A stretch of DNA of 64,000 nt from Juglans regia (GCF_001411555.2 NC_049914.1:9252273-9316272), one strand, 5' to 3'; positions 1-10,366 are shown, counted from the stretch's first letter. Numbers and translations: made by a program. The notes: generated by a model from the letters alone, not told the origin.

Positions 1-36
1 TAGCTAGCTACCGGCCGGCCTGCCACCAACAAGCTG

Positions 37-39
<3 letters not shown>

Positions 40-107
<68 letters not shown>

Positions 108-112
108 TTTTT
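40..112. repeat. (AT)n microsatellite followed by a T run
   Basis: A perfect AT dinucleotide run of about 60 bases is followed by a run of T. It lies at the window edge in AT-rich intergenic DNA. The length is likely polymorphic. No gene is attached to it. Confidence 0.95.
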
Positions 113-533
113 CGCATGTTTTTTTCCGCAAATGTTTATATTATCTCTTTCTCTTTAAATAGACTTTTTTTTGTATTTATCTAAAGAGTAAAATAAATTA
201 TTACTTCTGTCAAATGCTTGCTTTATAGTCGAATTGTTATGTAATTGTTATTTATTATTCTTGAATTTTTAGTGATTATATTAGAATTTGTAAAAGCAAG
301 TATATATAATTGAATTGATTGGATCAAATTTGTGTGATAAGTATTTTTTAGATTTTTATTTAAGTTATTTAGACTTTTATAGAGTAATACTAAAAGTGAT
401 ATATCATTTTTAATCTTCAAATTTAATCTAACGGTAGAAATTTAAATATTGATTTAAACTAACATAAAATAGATAATTAAAATATAAATATTCTATCATA
501 CACTTAAAATTAACTTCAATTTATATATATATA
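113..533. other. AT-rich intergenic DNA with one half of a direct repeat
   Basis: No coding frame with recognisable content is seen. Positions 409-500 are about 90 % identical by eye to 771-860, which lies inside the adjacent Helitron-like element, so this stretch probably derives from an older copy of the same element. Confidence 0.5.
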
Positions 534-1082
534 TCTGCCTATATCTTAAAAGAGACTATCCTATTATTGTTCATCAACAGTAATGAACAGTAAAGAGGTT
601 TGTTTTTTTTTTTCACGTTTGTTTTGCTTTTCTGTTTCTTTTTGGGTTTGTCTATGTGAATGTCAATATGCGACGTAATACCATAATCGTGCGTGAGGAA
701 TGAGAGAGAGGGAGAAATGAAAGGTGGGGAAAAATATTAGTTTATAGGTTTTAAATTGCAACTCTTTATCTTTAATTTTCAGATTTAATCTAACGATAGA
801 AGTTTAAATATTGATTTAAACTAACATAAAATAGATAATTAAAATACTAATTTTTTATCATTAAATAAATAATAAAATTTTACTGTACATTTTTAAGAAA
901 AAAAATTATCTAATTAATTTGAATTTTTAATATAATTTAAATTTCATAATAAATGATGAACATAAATAAATAATAATTTTATTTTTATACATTAAAATAT
1001 TTTAATATTCAAAGTTATATTTTTTTTTTTTTTTTAATTTGATAGATGTGGCAAACGTGCTTCGCACGTTTATCACCACTAG
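534..1082 (+). mobile_element. Probable non-autonomous Helitron
   Basis: The segment begins with TC (534-535) and ends with CTAG (1079-1082). A perfect hairpin, AAACGTGC-TTC-GCACGTTT (1053-1071), lies 11 bases before the 3' end. The flanking bases are A on the left and T on the right, matching Helitron insertion between A and T without a target duplication. No Rep/helicase coding is present, so it would be mobilised in trans. The structural fit is good, but the 5' end rests on only two bases plus resemblance to typical Helitron starts. Confidence 0.62.
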
Positions 1083-1251
1083 TATATATATATGTATGTA
1101 TGATGTGCCCTTTTATGGTTGGTTATGATGTGGCAGGTATGTGCCATGTCAGCTTTTCTGTCATTGAACTAAACAGAGTTTGAATAATGAGGTCTTTTTG
1201 AAATAGGTACCCAACTTTTTAAGCCACGTGTACACGTGTGAAAACGATTAA

Positions 1252-1415
1252 TATTATATATAATCGTGAAATGCGTAAATATCGTATAATTATTTAAAAA
1301 AATAATGAGGTTTATTATTAAAAAATTAATTTTTTTTTTTCATGTATATATCATGTTTATTCATTTTTTTTCAAAATAATTATGCGTTACTTGCGTACTC
1401 ACGACTGCAACTATA
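1252..1415. mobile_element. MITE family A, copy 1
   Basis: The ends form an imperfect inverted repeat: the left arm has ATCGTGAAATGCGTAAATAT and the right arm ends ACTCACGACTGCAACTAT. The centre contains AT-rich sequence around a TTTTTTTCATG core. The same arms recur at about 17816, 24385, 38030, 53840, 54885 and 57868. No transposase is encoded. The superfamily was not determined because a clean target duplication could not be read. Confidence 0.6.
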
Positions 1416-1560
1416 ATTTTTCTTTAAAAAAAATCCAACTCATAGAGGGACCAAAAAGATAATTTTTCCAAATCAGAATATAGGCCTAAACAATTAGGAA
1501 AAAAATATAATATTCAACCCTAAAATTTGTTCCCAAAAAAAAAAAAACATATAAAGAATA

Positions 1561-1789
1561 GAATAATGATAGGTTTATTACTTCCTACCACTCCTTTACT
1601 ACTCCATAGTATATTTGAAATTTTTATTATTTTCTTTTAAGTAACTTTTTAACATCCTTAATCATTAAGAAAAAATTTAAAAAATATATAATTTCACTAA
1701 TAGTCACTTCTTTAACCATTAAGTAAAAGAAAAAAAAAATAAAAAGAGTAATAAATGAGTGATAGGAAGTAGTAAGCCTATTATTATTC
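1561..1789. mobile_element. Mutator-like MITE (family C, copy 1) with 9-bp TSD
   Basis: The two ends are inverted repeats over about 45 bases: the left begins GAATAATGATAGGTTTATTA and the right end reversed begins GAATAATAATAGGCTTACTA. The element is flanked on both sides by TAAAGAATA (1552-1560 and 1790-1798), an exact 9-bp target duplication. Long TIRs with a 9-bp duplication are typical of Mutator (MULE) elements. At 229 bp it has no coding capacity. Related copies lie near 38236, 39335 and 62430. Confidence 0.8.
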
Positions 1790-1829
1790 TAAAGAATATG
1801 CTTTGTAGGCCCACTAAAGTTTTAATCTT

Positions 1830-2506
1830 GATCTATTGGGTGGTGGTGGTGATAACGTTGGATCCCCGATGGTGACAATTCTCGTCATTTTAAAGTGCAC
1901 AGCTGTTGCCGGTAGGTTCAGCCCATTTGAACAACCAGATCGGACCTTTGGGCTTACCCCTTCCCCCCCAGCTTGCACCGTATTGACTCCAATCTCGAAC
2001 ATCACCATCAGGAAAATTCCACCACCCAACATTGTTTTCAATCTATTATTAATAATGGGAATTCTTTTTCTCATTATCCTCTTAAAATTGCTGAAGTTTC
2101 ATATTTTATTACAACATTTTGACTATGTCTACCTTTTTCTTAAGTTCAGATCCTGCAAAAGACAAGAAGCCGAAGGGAAACAAACAGCCTAGATGCACGT
2201 GTATTTGCCCCACCATAGCGTCCAAGGTCAATTGCAACTACTCTGCTCTTTCTCGTCACTTCGATTTACAAAGGAAACATGCACAGAATTTACAAATGGC
2301 AGGCAGCCATGCACAAAATTGCCAATCTAAACGTAGAAGTACCGAATCAAGGAAAAAGGCATGCATGCATGCAGCTTAAGGGATGATGACGAGGATGAGC
2401 AGATTGTTGAGTTGGATGGAGCTTGGTCAATAAATGTAGGTTACGTACACGTTGATCAAGTGCTAGTTAATGGTAATAGGGCCCCGACTGTTATTTCCAT
2501 GTTTTA
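1830..2506 (+). other. Coding-like stretch, unrecognised, possibly a gene remnant
   Basis: Two overlapping frames (1836-2192 and 2119-2379) and a third short frame (about 2382-2506, starting with a run of acidic residues DDDEDEQIVELDGAW and ending ISMF-stop) have codon composition less AT-biased than the surroundings. The 2119 frame has a Cys/Lys-rich segment. I recognise no family. The frames do not join without introns or frameshifts. It could be a pseudogene piece, a small orphan gene or chance. Confidence 0.2.
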
Positions 2507-2681
2507 AAAGTCAAGGGCCCTAGCTAGTTTGAAATCTGAGCACCCATTCTCATAAATTCATCTGAATTTTGAAAAATGGGCTATCTTTCTCGATTCAGAT
2601 CAGTTTTGAAAGTACTGGCAGATACATTTAATTGGCTGCAAAGTTTAGGAACTTGTACGTACAAACAGATGAGATAAGACT

Positions 2682-2682
<1 letters not shown>

Positions 2683-2712
<30 letters not shown>
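2683..2712. repeat. (CT)n microsatellite
   Basis: An uninterrupted CT dinucleotide run of 30 bases, followed by a C-rich polypyrimidine tail. It is the likely cause of a run of Glu/Arg in the minus-strand frame across it, which is not a gene. Confidence 0.95.
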
Positions 2713-2716
<4 letters not shown>

Positions 2717-4224
2717 CCTTCAAACCCCACCCCCCAACGCCAATATGTAGCTGTTTGCAGAAATATCTTTGATACACGATTAGTTTGAGGTCAAAATTCA
2801 TTAGTTGACCAATAAAACGTGTATAAAACCAAACCAAATAACAACAAATCGACCACGTAATTGTCGCTTCACAATTTTGACTATTCAAATCTCACAAAAA
2901 CCTATGTGGCCTGCCACAAACCCAATTTTCAACGGCTGATGATCAAAGCATGGCCGGAGTATGCGTGAGAGAGAGAGAGAGACTTCAGTGAGGATGTAAT
3001 TCTTTTTTGGAAAATGCTAGGTACAGGCGCTTTATCGCACCCATCCCGCAGACTAAGCACACATGACGTCAGTTTTAATTTTTTTTTATATTAAAAATAA
3101 ATACAAAAGAAGAAGAAGAAGAAGTTGTTATCGGAAAGAAAGAGCTAGGAAGAGTAATAAGTAACACCGTATATTTTCATTACATTGGCATACATGAAGA
3201 AAAAACCATAAACTGGAATTGTCACTGTTCTCTTTCTCTTTCCCTTCCCCCCTCCCCTCCCCTCCCCTCTCATTCTTCCATAGCTGGTTGTGCTTTGCTG
3301 GTAATCGGTGAAGTCAAATCTGTAATTTTGAAAAAAAAAATATAAAAAAGGCAAAAGAACATATGGGTTTTGGAGAAAAAAAAAAAAAATTAAATTTAGT
3401 AAATCTTGAGAAAGGTGAAGCTGAATCTCTCGTCTTGGAAAAAAATCAAAATGGGATGTAAGTTAATCTTACAAGTTCTCAACTTAGAATCTCAAGTATA
3501 TAGTTCAAGTTTTGTTTTGTTCGCTTTCAAAAATTAGTAAGTTATTGCTGTAAAGATCGTTTCAATTTCTATAATTTCTACAAGTGTGAGCATCTTATTG
3601 CCTGAACTTAATATTTAAAGGATATTTTTATAAAAGCATTCATGATTCTAAAATCTAAATTTTGTTGTCGCTAGAGACCCAAATTGAACACTTAAACAAA
3701 GCATTTCAGAGAGAGATTTGGTTTTTTTTTTTTTTTTTTTTTTGTGGGAGAGATTTTGTAGGAGTTTTGTCTTCCTCTTTAATGGAGAGATTTTGCGAGA
3801 AAAATTTGTGGTTTTGGCAGGAGCTTCGTCTTCCTCTTTAATGGAAGAAAATGACTTTCTGATTCACAATATCTACGAGGGAGGGGTAAATGGAAAAAAA
3901 AAAAAAGGGTGAACATGAACTCTCATTGATGATTAAATCCAGAACCATTCCCTTTTTTTTTTTTTTTCTACCATATTCCTAAACACACAAAAAAAAGGCC
4001 TTCAAGGTCAAGTTTGATATGAGAGAGAAAGAAGAGGATACACACGTATATATAGTAGGAGATGTTTCAGGAATTCACAGCAAAGCGTTGCTGTCAAAGT
4101 TGGCGAAAATATAAGGAGTTCGTCCAAGATGTGGACGGCATGCAAAGAGTGCAGAAAAATGGCCATAAGTGGTTTCTAATTAAATTGATAGTGGAAAGTG
4201 GTGGTGGTACTGGTGGTGATTGAT

Positions 4225-4319
4225 AGCCAATGACAGTGACCATGGTGGCTTTATAAATAAATTACATGACCACCTTCCTTCCTTCTGAGTCAAAGTATCT
4301 GGATTGTGTTTGCTCAATG
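4225..4319 (+). promoter_or_regulatory. CAAT/TATA-like promoter motifs upstream of an orphan ATG
   Basis: AGCCAATGAC lies at 4225-4234 and TATAAATA at 4252-4259, and an ATG in good plant context (TCAATGGCT) follows at 4317. The frame closes after 13 codons and no continuation through introns could be found before the copia insertion. It may be the relic 5' end of a lost gene or chance. Confidence 0.2.
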
Positions 4320-4902
4320 GCTGGCACTTCTATTCTTTACTCTCTACTTAAGATTTAAAACTCTCTCTTCAACGCTTCCTATTATTATTTTTTATGTTAT
4401 TTTTTGCTGGTTTCTTTTACTTATTTCAAGATTATGTTCATTTCATGTCTACAAAGTTGCAAGTTCTACATCCTTTTTGTAGCTTCAACAAATCCAGTAC
4501 TCCAAAGTTCTAAATTTCATGTACAGGCTAAAAGTATTGGCTGTGATCCCAAACTTAGCCTAAACTCCATGCATGCTAAAAGATTCATAATTACTTTTTC
4601 CTTGAAATATTTCTGTTTTCTTTTGAATTGTCATAAATATACAACTCTCGCTTAAACTCTTTGTAAAAATGTAGACTCTACATAATAAAATTATTATTTT
4701 TATACTATTTCATAGTGAAATCCATCTTTTTATAAAGGATTTGCGCGAGGCTAATATATTTGAAACTTGCGCAAAACATTACACAAAAATATTGATTTTG
4801 CACCCCCAAGAAAACATTTTATATATAATGTTAACCCCAAAGTTGAAAATTCTAGTTCCACACCTGGCATGCACCAAGGGCAAAAAATATCAGAAAACTA
4901 TT

Positions 4903-4906
4903 GTCT
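4903..4906. repeat. Target-site duplication of the copia element (left)
   Basis: GTCT precedes the left LTR and GTCT follows the right LTR at 9478-9481. Only four bases match. A fifth differs on each side, so the duplication is either 4 bp or a 5-bp one with a mutation. Confidence 0.6.
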
Positions 4907-5121
4907 TATTAATATAGAAGATCTGGATACACCAACAACTACTACTGCAGAGGCACCGTAGGCATTGTATAGCATTGTAAAATCTGTTTTTTGTCTCAAG
5001 TTGTGTAATAGAATTTATTCCTTCTGTTTTCTGGAATATTGTACAGAACATCATGTATATATATACCCTTAACAGTATAATGGGAATGCACTGAGAATTC
5101 AAAGAATATCTTATTCTATTA
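4907..5121 (+). repeat. 5' LTR of the young copia element
   Basis: 215 bp, matched by 9263-9477 with three substitutions and no gaps. It starts TATTAATATAG and ends TTCTATTA, so the termini are TA...TA instead of the usual TG...CA. The end is fixed by the primer-binding site that begins immediately at 5122. Confidence 0.95.
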
Positions 5122-5133
5122 TGGTATCAGAGC
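5122..5133 (+). other. Primer-binding site (initiator tRNA-Met type)
   Basis: TGGTATCAGAGC directly follows the 5' LTR. This is the standard complement of the plant initiator methionine tRNA 3' end used to prime minus-strand DNA synthesis in copia elements. Confidence 0.93.
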
Positions 5134-5159
5134 AACCACGACTAATCGTCCTCTGATCC

Positions 5160-8100
5160 ATGACTTCCTCTTCCTCTCTTACCCCAACAAACGTCTCAGC
5201 CATGTCTTCTTTCTCACATCTCGTCACCACTAAGCTCACCAACGATAACTATCCTTTATGGAATGTACAGATCTCTGCCTATCTAAGAGGTCAGGATCTC
5301 TATCAATACGTTGATGGCTCACTAAAATCCCCTCCTGCCCTTCTTGAGTCTCAACCTAACCCAGCTTATGCTTCCTGGAAAAGAAATGATCAACTAGTTC
5401 TCAGTATATTGTTCTCCTCCCTCTCATACTCGGTACTCGGGCATGTCCTTTCCTCTCAAACATCTTGTGAGCTTTGGAGATCTCTCTCCTCATTATTTGC
5501 CTCTCATTCTCATGCAAAACGTTTCCAAGTTAAATTCCAGCTTGCTAATCTGACTCGAGGTGATCAAAGTATCACTGAGTATTTTGGTAAAGTAAGATCA
5601 CTTGCTGATATTCTTGCTGTCTCTGGGACTCCCTTACCCGATTCTGATTTTGTTTCTTACCTTCTCACTGGTCTTGGTTCAGAATATGACCCTTTTGTTA
5701 CCTCTATAACAACACGGGTTGAACCCATTTCTTCGCATGAGCTGTTTCAATTACTTCTTGTCCATGAGAGTAGACTTGCACACAGCACACGAAGCTCTAT
5801 CTCCACGCAACCTTCTGTGAATTTTACACACACTGGGGGACGAGGTTCTGCTCAGCATTGTGGTGGACGGAATGGCAGAAATGGACGAGGCAGATACAAC
5901 TACCCAAACAGAGGTGGTCGAAGTTTTTCACCTGCTACACAGTCCAATCTCCCAAACTCACAAAATTCCCAACGACCAACCTGTCAAGTATGTCAAAAAG
6001 CAGGTCATGTAGCCCTACAGTGCAGGCACCGCTTTGATCATAGCTATCAATTTAGTGCACCCACTTCCTTCTCTGCTAATTTCACCCAACCCAGCCCTCT
6101 CCCAGATCCAACTTGGTATCCAGACTCGGGAGCAACCCACCATATCACACACACCCTCAACAACCTGAATCTTGCCTCCGAGCCTTACTGTGGCAATGAA
6201 CAGATTCTAGTAGGAGATGGTTCAGGACTCTGCATTCAGAACACGGGTGACTCTTCTTTATCTTCTTCTTCTTCTTCTTCTACTTCTTCTTCTTTCCTCC
6301 TTAAAAATCTACTTCATGTTCCAAAAATCACAAAGAATCTCATCTCTGTTTCAAAATTTTGCAAGGATAACTCATGCTTTTTCGAGTTTCATGATTCTTT
6401 CTTTTCTGTGAAGGACACATCGACGGGGACGATCCTCCTCACAGGACCAATCCGTAACGGCCTCTATACATTTCCTTCGGAGTCAGATTGTTCCTCCATC
6501 ATCTTGTCTCCTTCTATCAACATAGGTGAAAAAGCATCTGTCGATCAGTGGCACCGTCAGTTGGGTCACCCTCATCACTCCACTCTATCACGTATTCTGC
6601 GCAACACTTGCTTCCAGTGTAATGAGTGCCCCTTAGCCAAAAATCATCAACAGCCGTTTATTTCTCATTCTGCCCATTCAAATAAACCATTACATTTGGT
6701 CTCTGCTGATGTTTGGGGCCCATCCCATTTTGTTTCTAGACAAGGTTACAAATACTATGTCTCTTTTGTGGATCAATACACTCTTTTTACTTGGTTCTAT
6801 CCCTTAAAATTGAAACCTGATGTTCTTAATGTTTTCTCTATTTTTTTACCGTTTGTTGAGCGTCTTTTTAATACAAAACTCATCACTCTTCAAACAGATG
6901 GGGGTGGTGAATTTCAACCACTCACACAAATATGTCAAAAACTTGAAATTCACCATCGTTTTTCGTGCCCACATACTCACCAACAAAATGGGCTTGTGGA
7001 ACGAAAGCACAGGCATATAGTCGAGACTGGGCTTGCTCTCTTGGCCCAAGCTTCTCTTCCATTTTTCTATTGGACTGATGCTTTTGATACGGCAGTTTAT
7101 CTCATTAATCTCTTACCTTCCCCAACGATTAACAACAAAACACAATTCTTCAAAGTCTACAATCATGATCCTGATTATCATTTTTTAAAAGTATTTGGGT
7201 GTGAGTGCTTTCCCAACTTACGCCCTTACAATCAACACAAATTAAATCTTCGCTCCACACCATGTCTCTTTCTTGGGTATAGCTCAATTCACAAGGGGTA
7301 CAAATGTTTAGACTTAAAGACCAATCGGCTATACTTCTCGCGAGACGTCATATTTCATGAAAACAAGTTTCCGTATTCAACTCTTTGGCCCTCCTCATCG
7401 TCTAACTCTCAACCTTTCTCTCCCTCTTATACCTGCTTACCCATTCTCAACCCACAACCCTCCATTTTAGGCCCAGGCCCAAACACCAACTCATCTTCTT
7501 CCCGACCATCAACTCAAAATCTCCAAATTTCCTCTTCTTCCCGATCCGAAATCCCCAGCTCATCTTCCCGTAACTCCACGGATCTCTCACTTCTCATACC
7601 ACCCCGTTCACCCATCATCACACGAGCACAGACTCATTCCTCCCGACCTCGTGTTCGAATGGATGGAACTGTTCCATACCCAACTAGGCGCTGTCTTGCC
7701 ACCACAGTAATTCCTGAAACACCAAATAGCTTTGCCGTAGCCTCCAAATACACCGAATGGCATGAAGCCATGAATCAGGAGTACAAAGCACTTCTCCAAA
7801 ACAAGACCTGGACCCTTGTTCCCCCTAATCCCTCATTCAATGTTCTTGGTTGCAGATGGATTTATCGCACAAAATTACATGCGGATGGGTCCATTGAACG
7901 AAGGAAGGCACGGCTTGTAGCTAAAGGCTATCATCAACAACCTGGACTCGATTTTCACGAAACATTTAGTCCCGTGGTCAAGGCACCTACTATTCGGTTG
8001 ATCCTTTCAATTGCTGTTGCTCGTGGATGGGCTTTGCGACAAATTGATATACAGAATGCATTTTTGCATAGAACTCTTACCGATCAGGTATATATGCATC

Positions 8101-9317
8101 AACCTCAAGGATTTATTGATTCTCAATATCCTAAATATGTTTGTAAATTGCAAAAAGCAATTTATGGTTTGACACAAGCTCCACGGGCATGGTTTGCCCA
8201 ATTGAGTTCATGGTTACTTGATTATGGGTTTCGGGCATCTCAGGCTGATGCATCCCTCTTTGTACTTAGACAAGCTGATTTGTGCATATATGTTTTGGTT
8301 TACGTTGATGATTTTGTAATCACAGTGTCAAAGGCCTCTGCTATTGATTCTTTCATCTCTGACTTGAGCTTGGCATTCCCAGTTAAAGACTTAGGTGCTC
8401 TGTCCTACTTTCTTGGCCTAGAAATAACCTCTTTGCGTACTGGTTTATTACTCTCTCAGAGAAAATACATTAAGGATCTCCTCATTAGGAGTAAAATGTT
8501 ACATGCCAAACCAGTTACCTCACCCATGGCCGTAAATCTCAAACTATCAAAGTTTGACTCACCTAGTTTTGATTATGCCACTTTGTTTAGAAGTATTGTT
8601 GGAGGGTTACAATACTTGTCCCTCACCAGGCCTGATATATCCTATGCGGTAAATAAAGTGTGTCAATTCATGCACACACCAAAAGTGCCACACTGGGTTG
8701 CAGTTAAACGCATATTGCGTTACTTGAAGGCAACAATAAATCAGGGTCTATTTTTCTCTTCTCAATCTTCCTTTAAATTACAAGCTTACTCAGATGTGGA
8801 TTGGGCTGGATGCCCTGATGATAGAAAGTCTACGGGTGGTTTTTGTACTTTCTTGGGTAAACATCTCATTTCTTGGAGCTCCAAGAAACAAAGCACAGTT
8901 GCACGATCTAGTACTGAAGCTGAGTACAAATCTGTAGCATCAGCAGCTGCTGAACTCATCTGGCTTCAGACACTTATTTCTGAGCTTGGTTTACCCCTCA
9001 GTCAAGCTCCAACATTATGGTGTGACAACATTGGAGCCACTTACTTGGCTGCCAATCCTGTCTATCACTCAAGAACGAAGCACATGGATATTGATTTCCA
9101 TTTTGTCAGAGACCGTGTTGCTGCAAAAATGTTGAACATCTCCTTCATCAGTTCTCAAGACCAACTTGCTGACATTTTTACTAAACCTTTGGTTGCTGCC
9201 AGATTTTCTAACTTAAAAACGAGTATCAATGTTGCCGACACACCCTTAGACTCGAGGGGGCGTATTAATATAGAAGATCTGGATACACCAACAACTACTA
9301 CTGCAGAGGCACCGTAG
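5160..9317 (+). CDS. Ty1/copia gag-pol polyprotein, 1385 aa, uninterrupted
   Basis: One continuous frame encodes all retrotransposition functions. Gag covers about residues 1-300, with a CCHC zinc knuckle (CQVCQKAGHVALQC, about 274-287). An aspartic protease follows with DSGAT near residue 321. Integrase has its HHCC zinc site at about 463-490 (HRQLGHPHH, CNEC) and the catalytic D, D, E at about 517, 579 and 613. Reverse transcriptase spans about 880-1120 with YVDD at 1048-1051. RNase H follows with SDVDWAGC (about 1209) and TEAEY (about 1252). All catalytic motifs seen are intact. A serine run encoded by a TCT microsatellite lies near residues 365-380. The frame runs into the 3' LTR and ends there, so the last 17 or so codons are LTR sequence. 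The first ATG after the primer site was chosen as start. An ATG at 5202 is an alternative. Confidence 0.96.
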   Translation: MTSSSSLTPTNVSAMSSFSHLVTTKLTNDNYPLWNVQISAYLRGQDLYQYVDGSLKSPPALLESQPNPAYASWKRNDQLVLSILFSSLSYSVLGHVLSSQTSCELWRSLSSLFASHSHAKRFQVKFQLANLTRGDQSITEYFGKVRSLADILAVSGTPLPDSDFVSYLLTGLGSEYDPFVTSITTRVEPISSHELFQLLLVHESRLAHSTRSSISTQPSVNFTHTGGRGSAQHCGGRNGRNGRGRYNYPNRGGRSFSPATQSNLPNSQNSQRPTCQVCQKAGHVALQCRHRFDHSYQFSAPTSFSANFTQPSPLPDPTWYPDSGATHHITHTLNNLNLASEPYCGNEQILVGDGSGLCIQNTGDSSLSSSSSSSTSSSFLLKNLLHVPKITKNLISVSKFCKDNSCFFEFHDSFFSVKDTSTGTILLTGPIRNGLYTFPSESDCSSIILSPSINIGEKASVDQWHRQLGHPHHSTLSRILRNTCFQCNECPLAKNHQQPFISHSAHSNKPLHLVSADVWGPSHFVSRQGYKYYVSFVDQYTLFTWFYPLKLKPDVLNVFSIFLPFVERLFNTKLITLQTDGGGEFQPLTQICQKLEIHHRFSCPHTHQQNGLVERKHRHIVETGLALLAQASLPFFYWTDAFDTAVYLINLLPSPTINNKTQFFKVYNHDPDYHFLKVFGCECFPNLRPYNQHKLNLRSTPCLFLGYSSIHKGYKCLDLKTNRLYFSRDVIFHENKFPYSTLWPSSSSNSQPFSPSYTCLPILNPQPSILGPGPNTNSSSSRPSTQNLQISSSSRSEIPSSSSRNSTDLSLLIPPRSPIITRAQTHSSRPRVRMDGTVPYPTRRCLATTVIPETPNSFAVASKYTEWHEAMNQEYKALLQNKTWTLVPPNPSFNVLGCRWIYRTKLHADGSIERRKARLVAKGYHQQPGLDFHETFSPVVKAPTIRLILSIAVARGWALRQIDIQNAFLHRTLTDQVYMHQPQGFIDSQYPKYVCKLQKAIYGLTQAPRAWFAQLSSWLLDYGFRASQADASLFVLRQADLCIYVLVYVDDFVITVSKASAIDSFISDLSLAFPVKDLGALSYFLGLEITSLRTGLLLSQRKYIKDLLIRSKMLHAKPVTSPMAVNLKLSKFDSPSFDYATLFRSIVGGLQYLSLTRPDISYAVNKVCQFMHTPKVPHWVAVKRILRYLKATINQGLFFSSQSSFKLQAYSDVDWAGCPDDRKSTGGFCTFLGKHLISWSSKKQSTVARSSTEAEYKSVASAAAELIWLQTLISELGLPLSQAPTLWCDNIGATYLAANPVYHSRTKHMDIDFHFVRDRVAAKMLNISFISSQDQLADIFTKPLVAARFSNLKTSINVADTPLDSRGRINIEDLDTPTTTTAEAP
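9251..9262 (+). other. Polypurine tract of the copia element
   Basis: CTCGAGGGGGCG just upstream of the 3' LTR is the purine-rich primer site for plus-strand synthesis. It lies inside the polyprotein frame. Confidence 0.7.
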
Positions 9318-9477
9318 GCATTGTATAGCATTGTAAAATCTGTTTTTTGTCTCAAGTTGTGTAACAGAATTTATTCCTTCTGTTTTCTGGAATATTGTAC
9401 TGAACATCATGTATATATATACCCTTAACAGTATAATGGGAATGCACTGAGAATTCACAGAATATCTTATTCTATTA
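9263..9477 (+). repeat. 3' LTR of the young copia element
   Basis: 215 bp, differing from the 5' LTR by T/C, A/T and A/C single substitutions. It contains the stop codon of the polyprotein (9315-9317) and a TATATATATA block about 60 bases before its end that may act as a promoter TATA element. Confidence 0.95.
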
Positions 9478-9531
9478 GTCTCGAGCACTTAATTATGAAG
9501 TTGATCATGTTATAAGATGAAACTAGAAGAT

Positions 9532-9535
<4 letters not shown>

Positions 9536-9569
<34 letters not shown>
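9536..9569. repeat. (AT)n microsatellite
   Basis: About 17 uninterrupted AT units in intergenic DNA. Confidence 0.95.
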
Positions 9570-9572
<3 letters not shown>

Positions 9573-10319
9573 AACATTAATTATTAATTTAAATCTTAAA
9601 TCAAAGGATCGAGAGAGCATAATGATTTGACAACAACGTTCACGTTTAGATAAATATTAATAGCCTCTGATCTGAATATTATTGCCTCTCCACAAATACT
9701 AATTATAATCAACTTGGGTAGTTAAGTGATCATGCATACTCCTCCACTATATATATTTTTTTAAAGATGGCCAAAATTACTTAAAGTTCAACTTGTAATT
9801 ATTGGTTCGATTTTTGGGTAAAATATCATAAAGATGTACGTTAAACTTGATCTTCTCCTAGGGTTTTGCTGAAATGGAAGCAAAATAATTACAGGCAAGC
9901 CAACAACGCCCAACGGTCCACCATGTAATAAAAGAAGAGCCACTAAAATGAACAGAACCCAAAAAAAATAAAAGAATGAGAGTACTACATGAACACCCAC
10001 AATGGATGGATCAGGAAAAAGGTGAAACCACATTTTAAAAAAGAATTTTATTTTTTTTTACAGTTTATGAAATAATTAAATCGAAGTCAATATTCAAGGG
10101 TCCAAAGCAATATTAATTACCTTTTTTTTTCCCTTAAATTAAGTTGATGAGTCAATCCATTCGGCCATTATCTTAATTTCTTCTAGAGAAGTTTAAAAAA
10201 TCAACCAACTTGTGCTTGAATGGATCATGAGTTTAGGTGTGCAAATCCTTGTTCAAGATACGGACCATTCAAGTTTCTTGGGTTTTATTGTATTATATCC
10301 CCATTACTGAAAAAATTAA

Positions 10320-10323
<4 letters not shown>

Positions 10324-10364
<41 letters not shown>
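10324..10364. repeat. (AT)n microsatellite
   Basis: About 20 AT units in intergenic DNA. Confidence 0.95.

Positions 10365-10366
<2 letters not shown>

Larger units (their letters stand above)
2507..4906. other. Intergenic DNA, no recognised gene
   Basis: Contains a (CT)n microsatellite (2683-2712), short A and T runs, a polypyrimidine block (about 3225-3270) and small unconvincing frames. A CAAT/TATA-like arrangement lies near 4225-4260. The right edge is the insertion site of the copia element that starts at 4907. Confidence 0.7.
4907..9477 (+). mobile_element. Intact Ty1/copia LTR retrotransposon, 4.57 kb
   Basis: Order of parts: LTR (4907-5121), primer-binding site (5122-5133), one gag-pol frame (5160-9317), polypurine tract (about 9251-9262), LTR (9263-9477). 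GTCT repeats flank it. Integrase precedes reverse transcriptase, which defines Ty1/copia order. Size and short LTRs resemble the Ale/Retrofit group, but that placement is an inference. Three LTR differences in 215 bp (1.4 %) and an unbroken frame point to a recent insertion that may still be competent. Confidence 0.96.
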
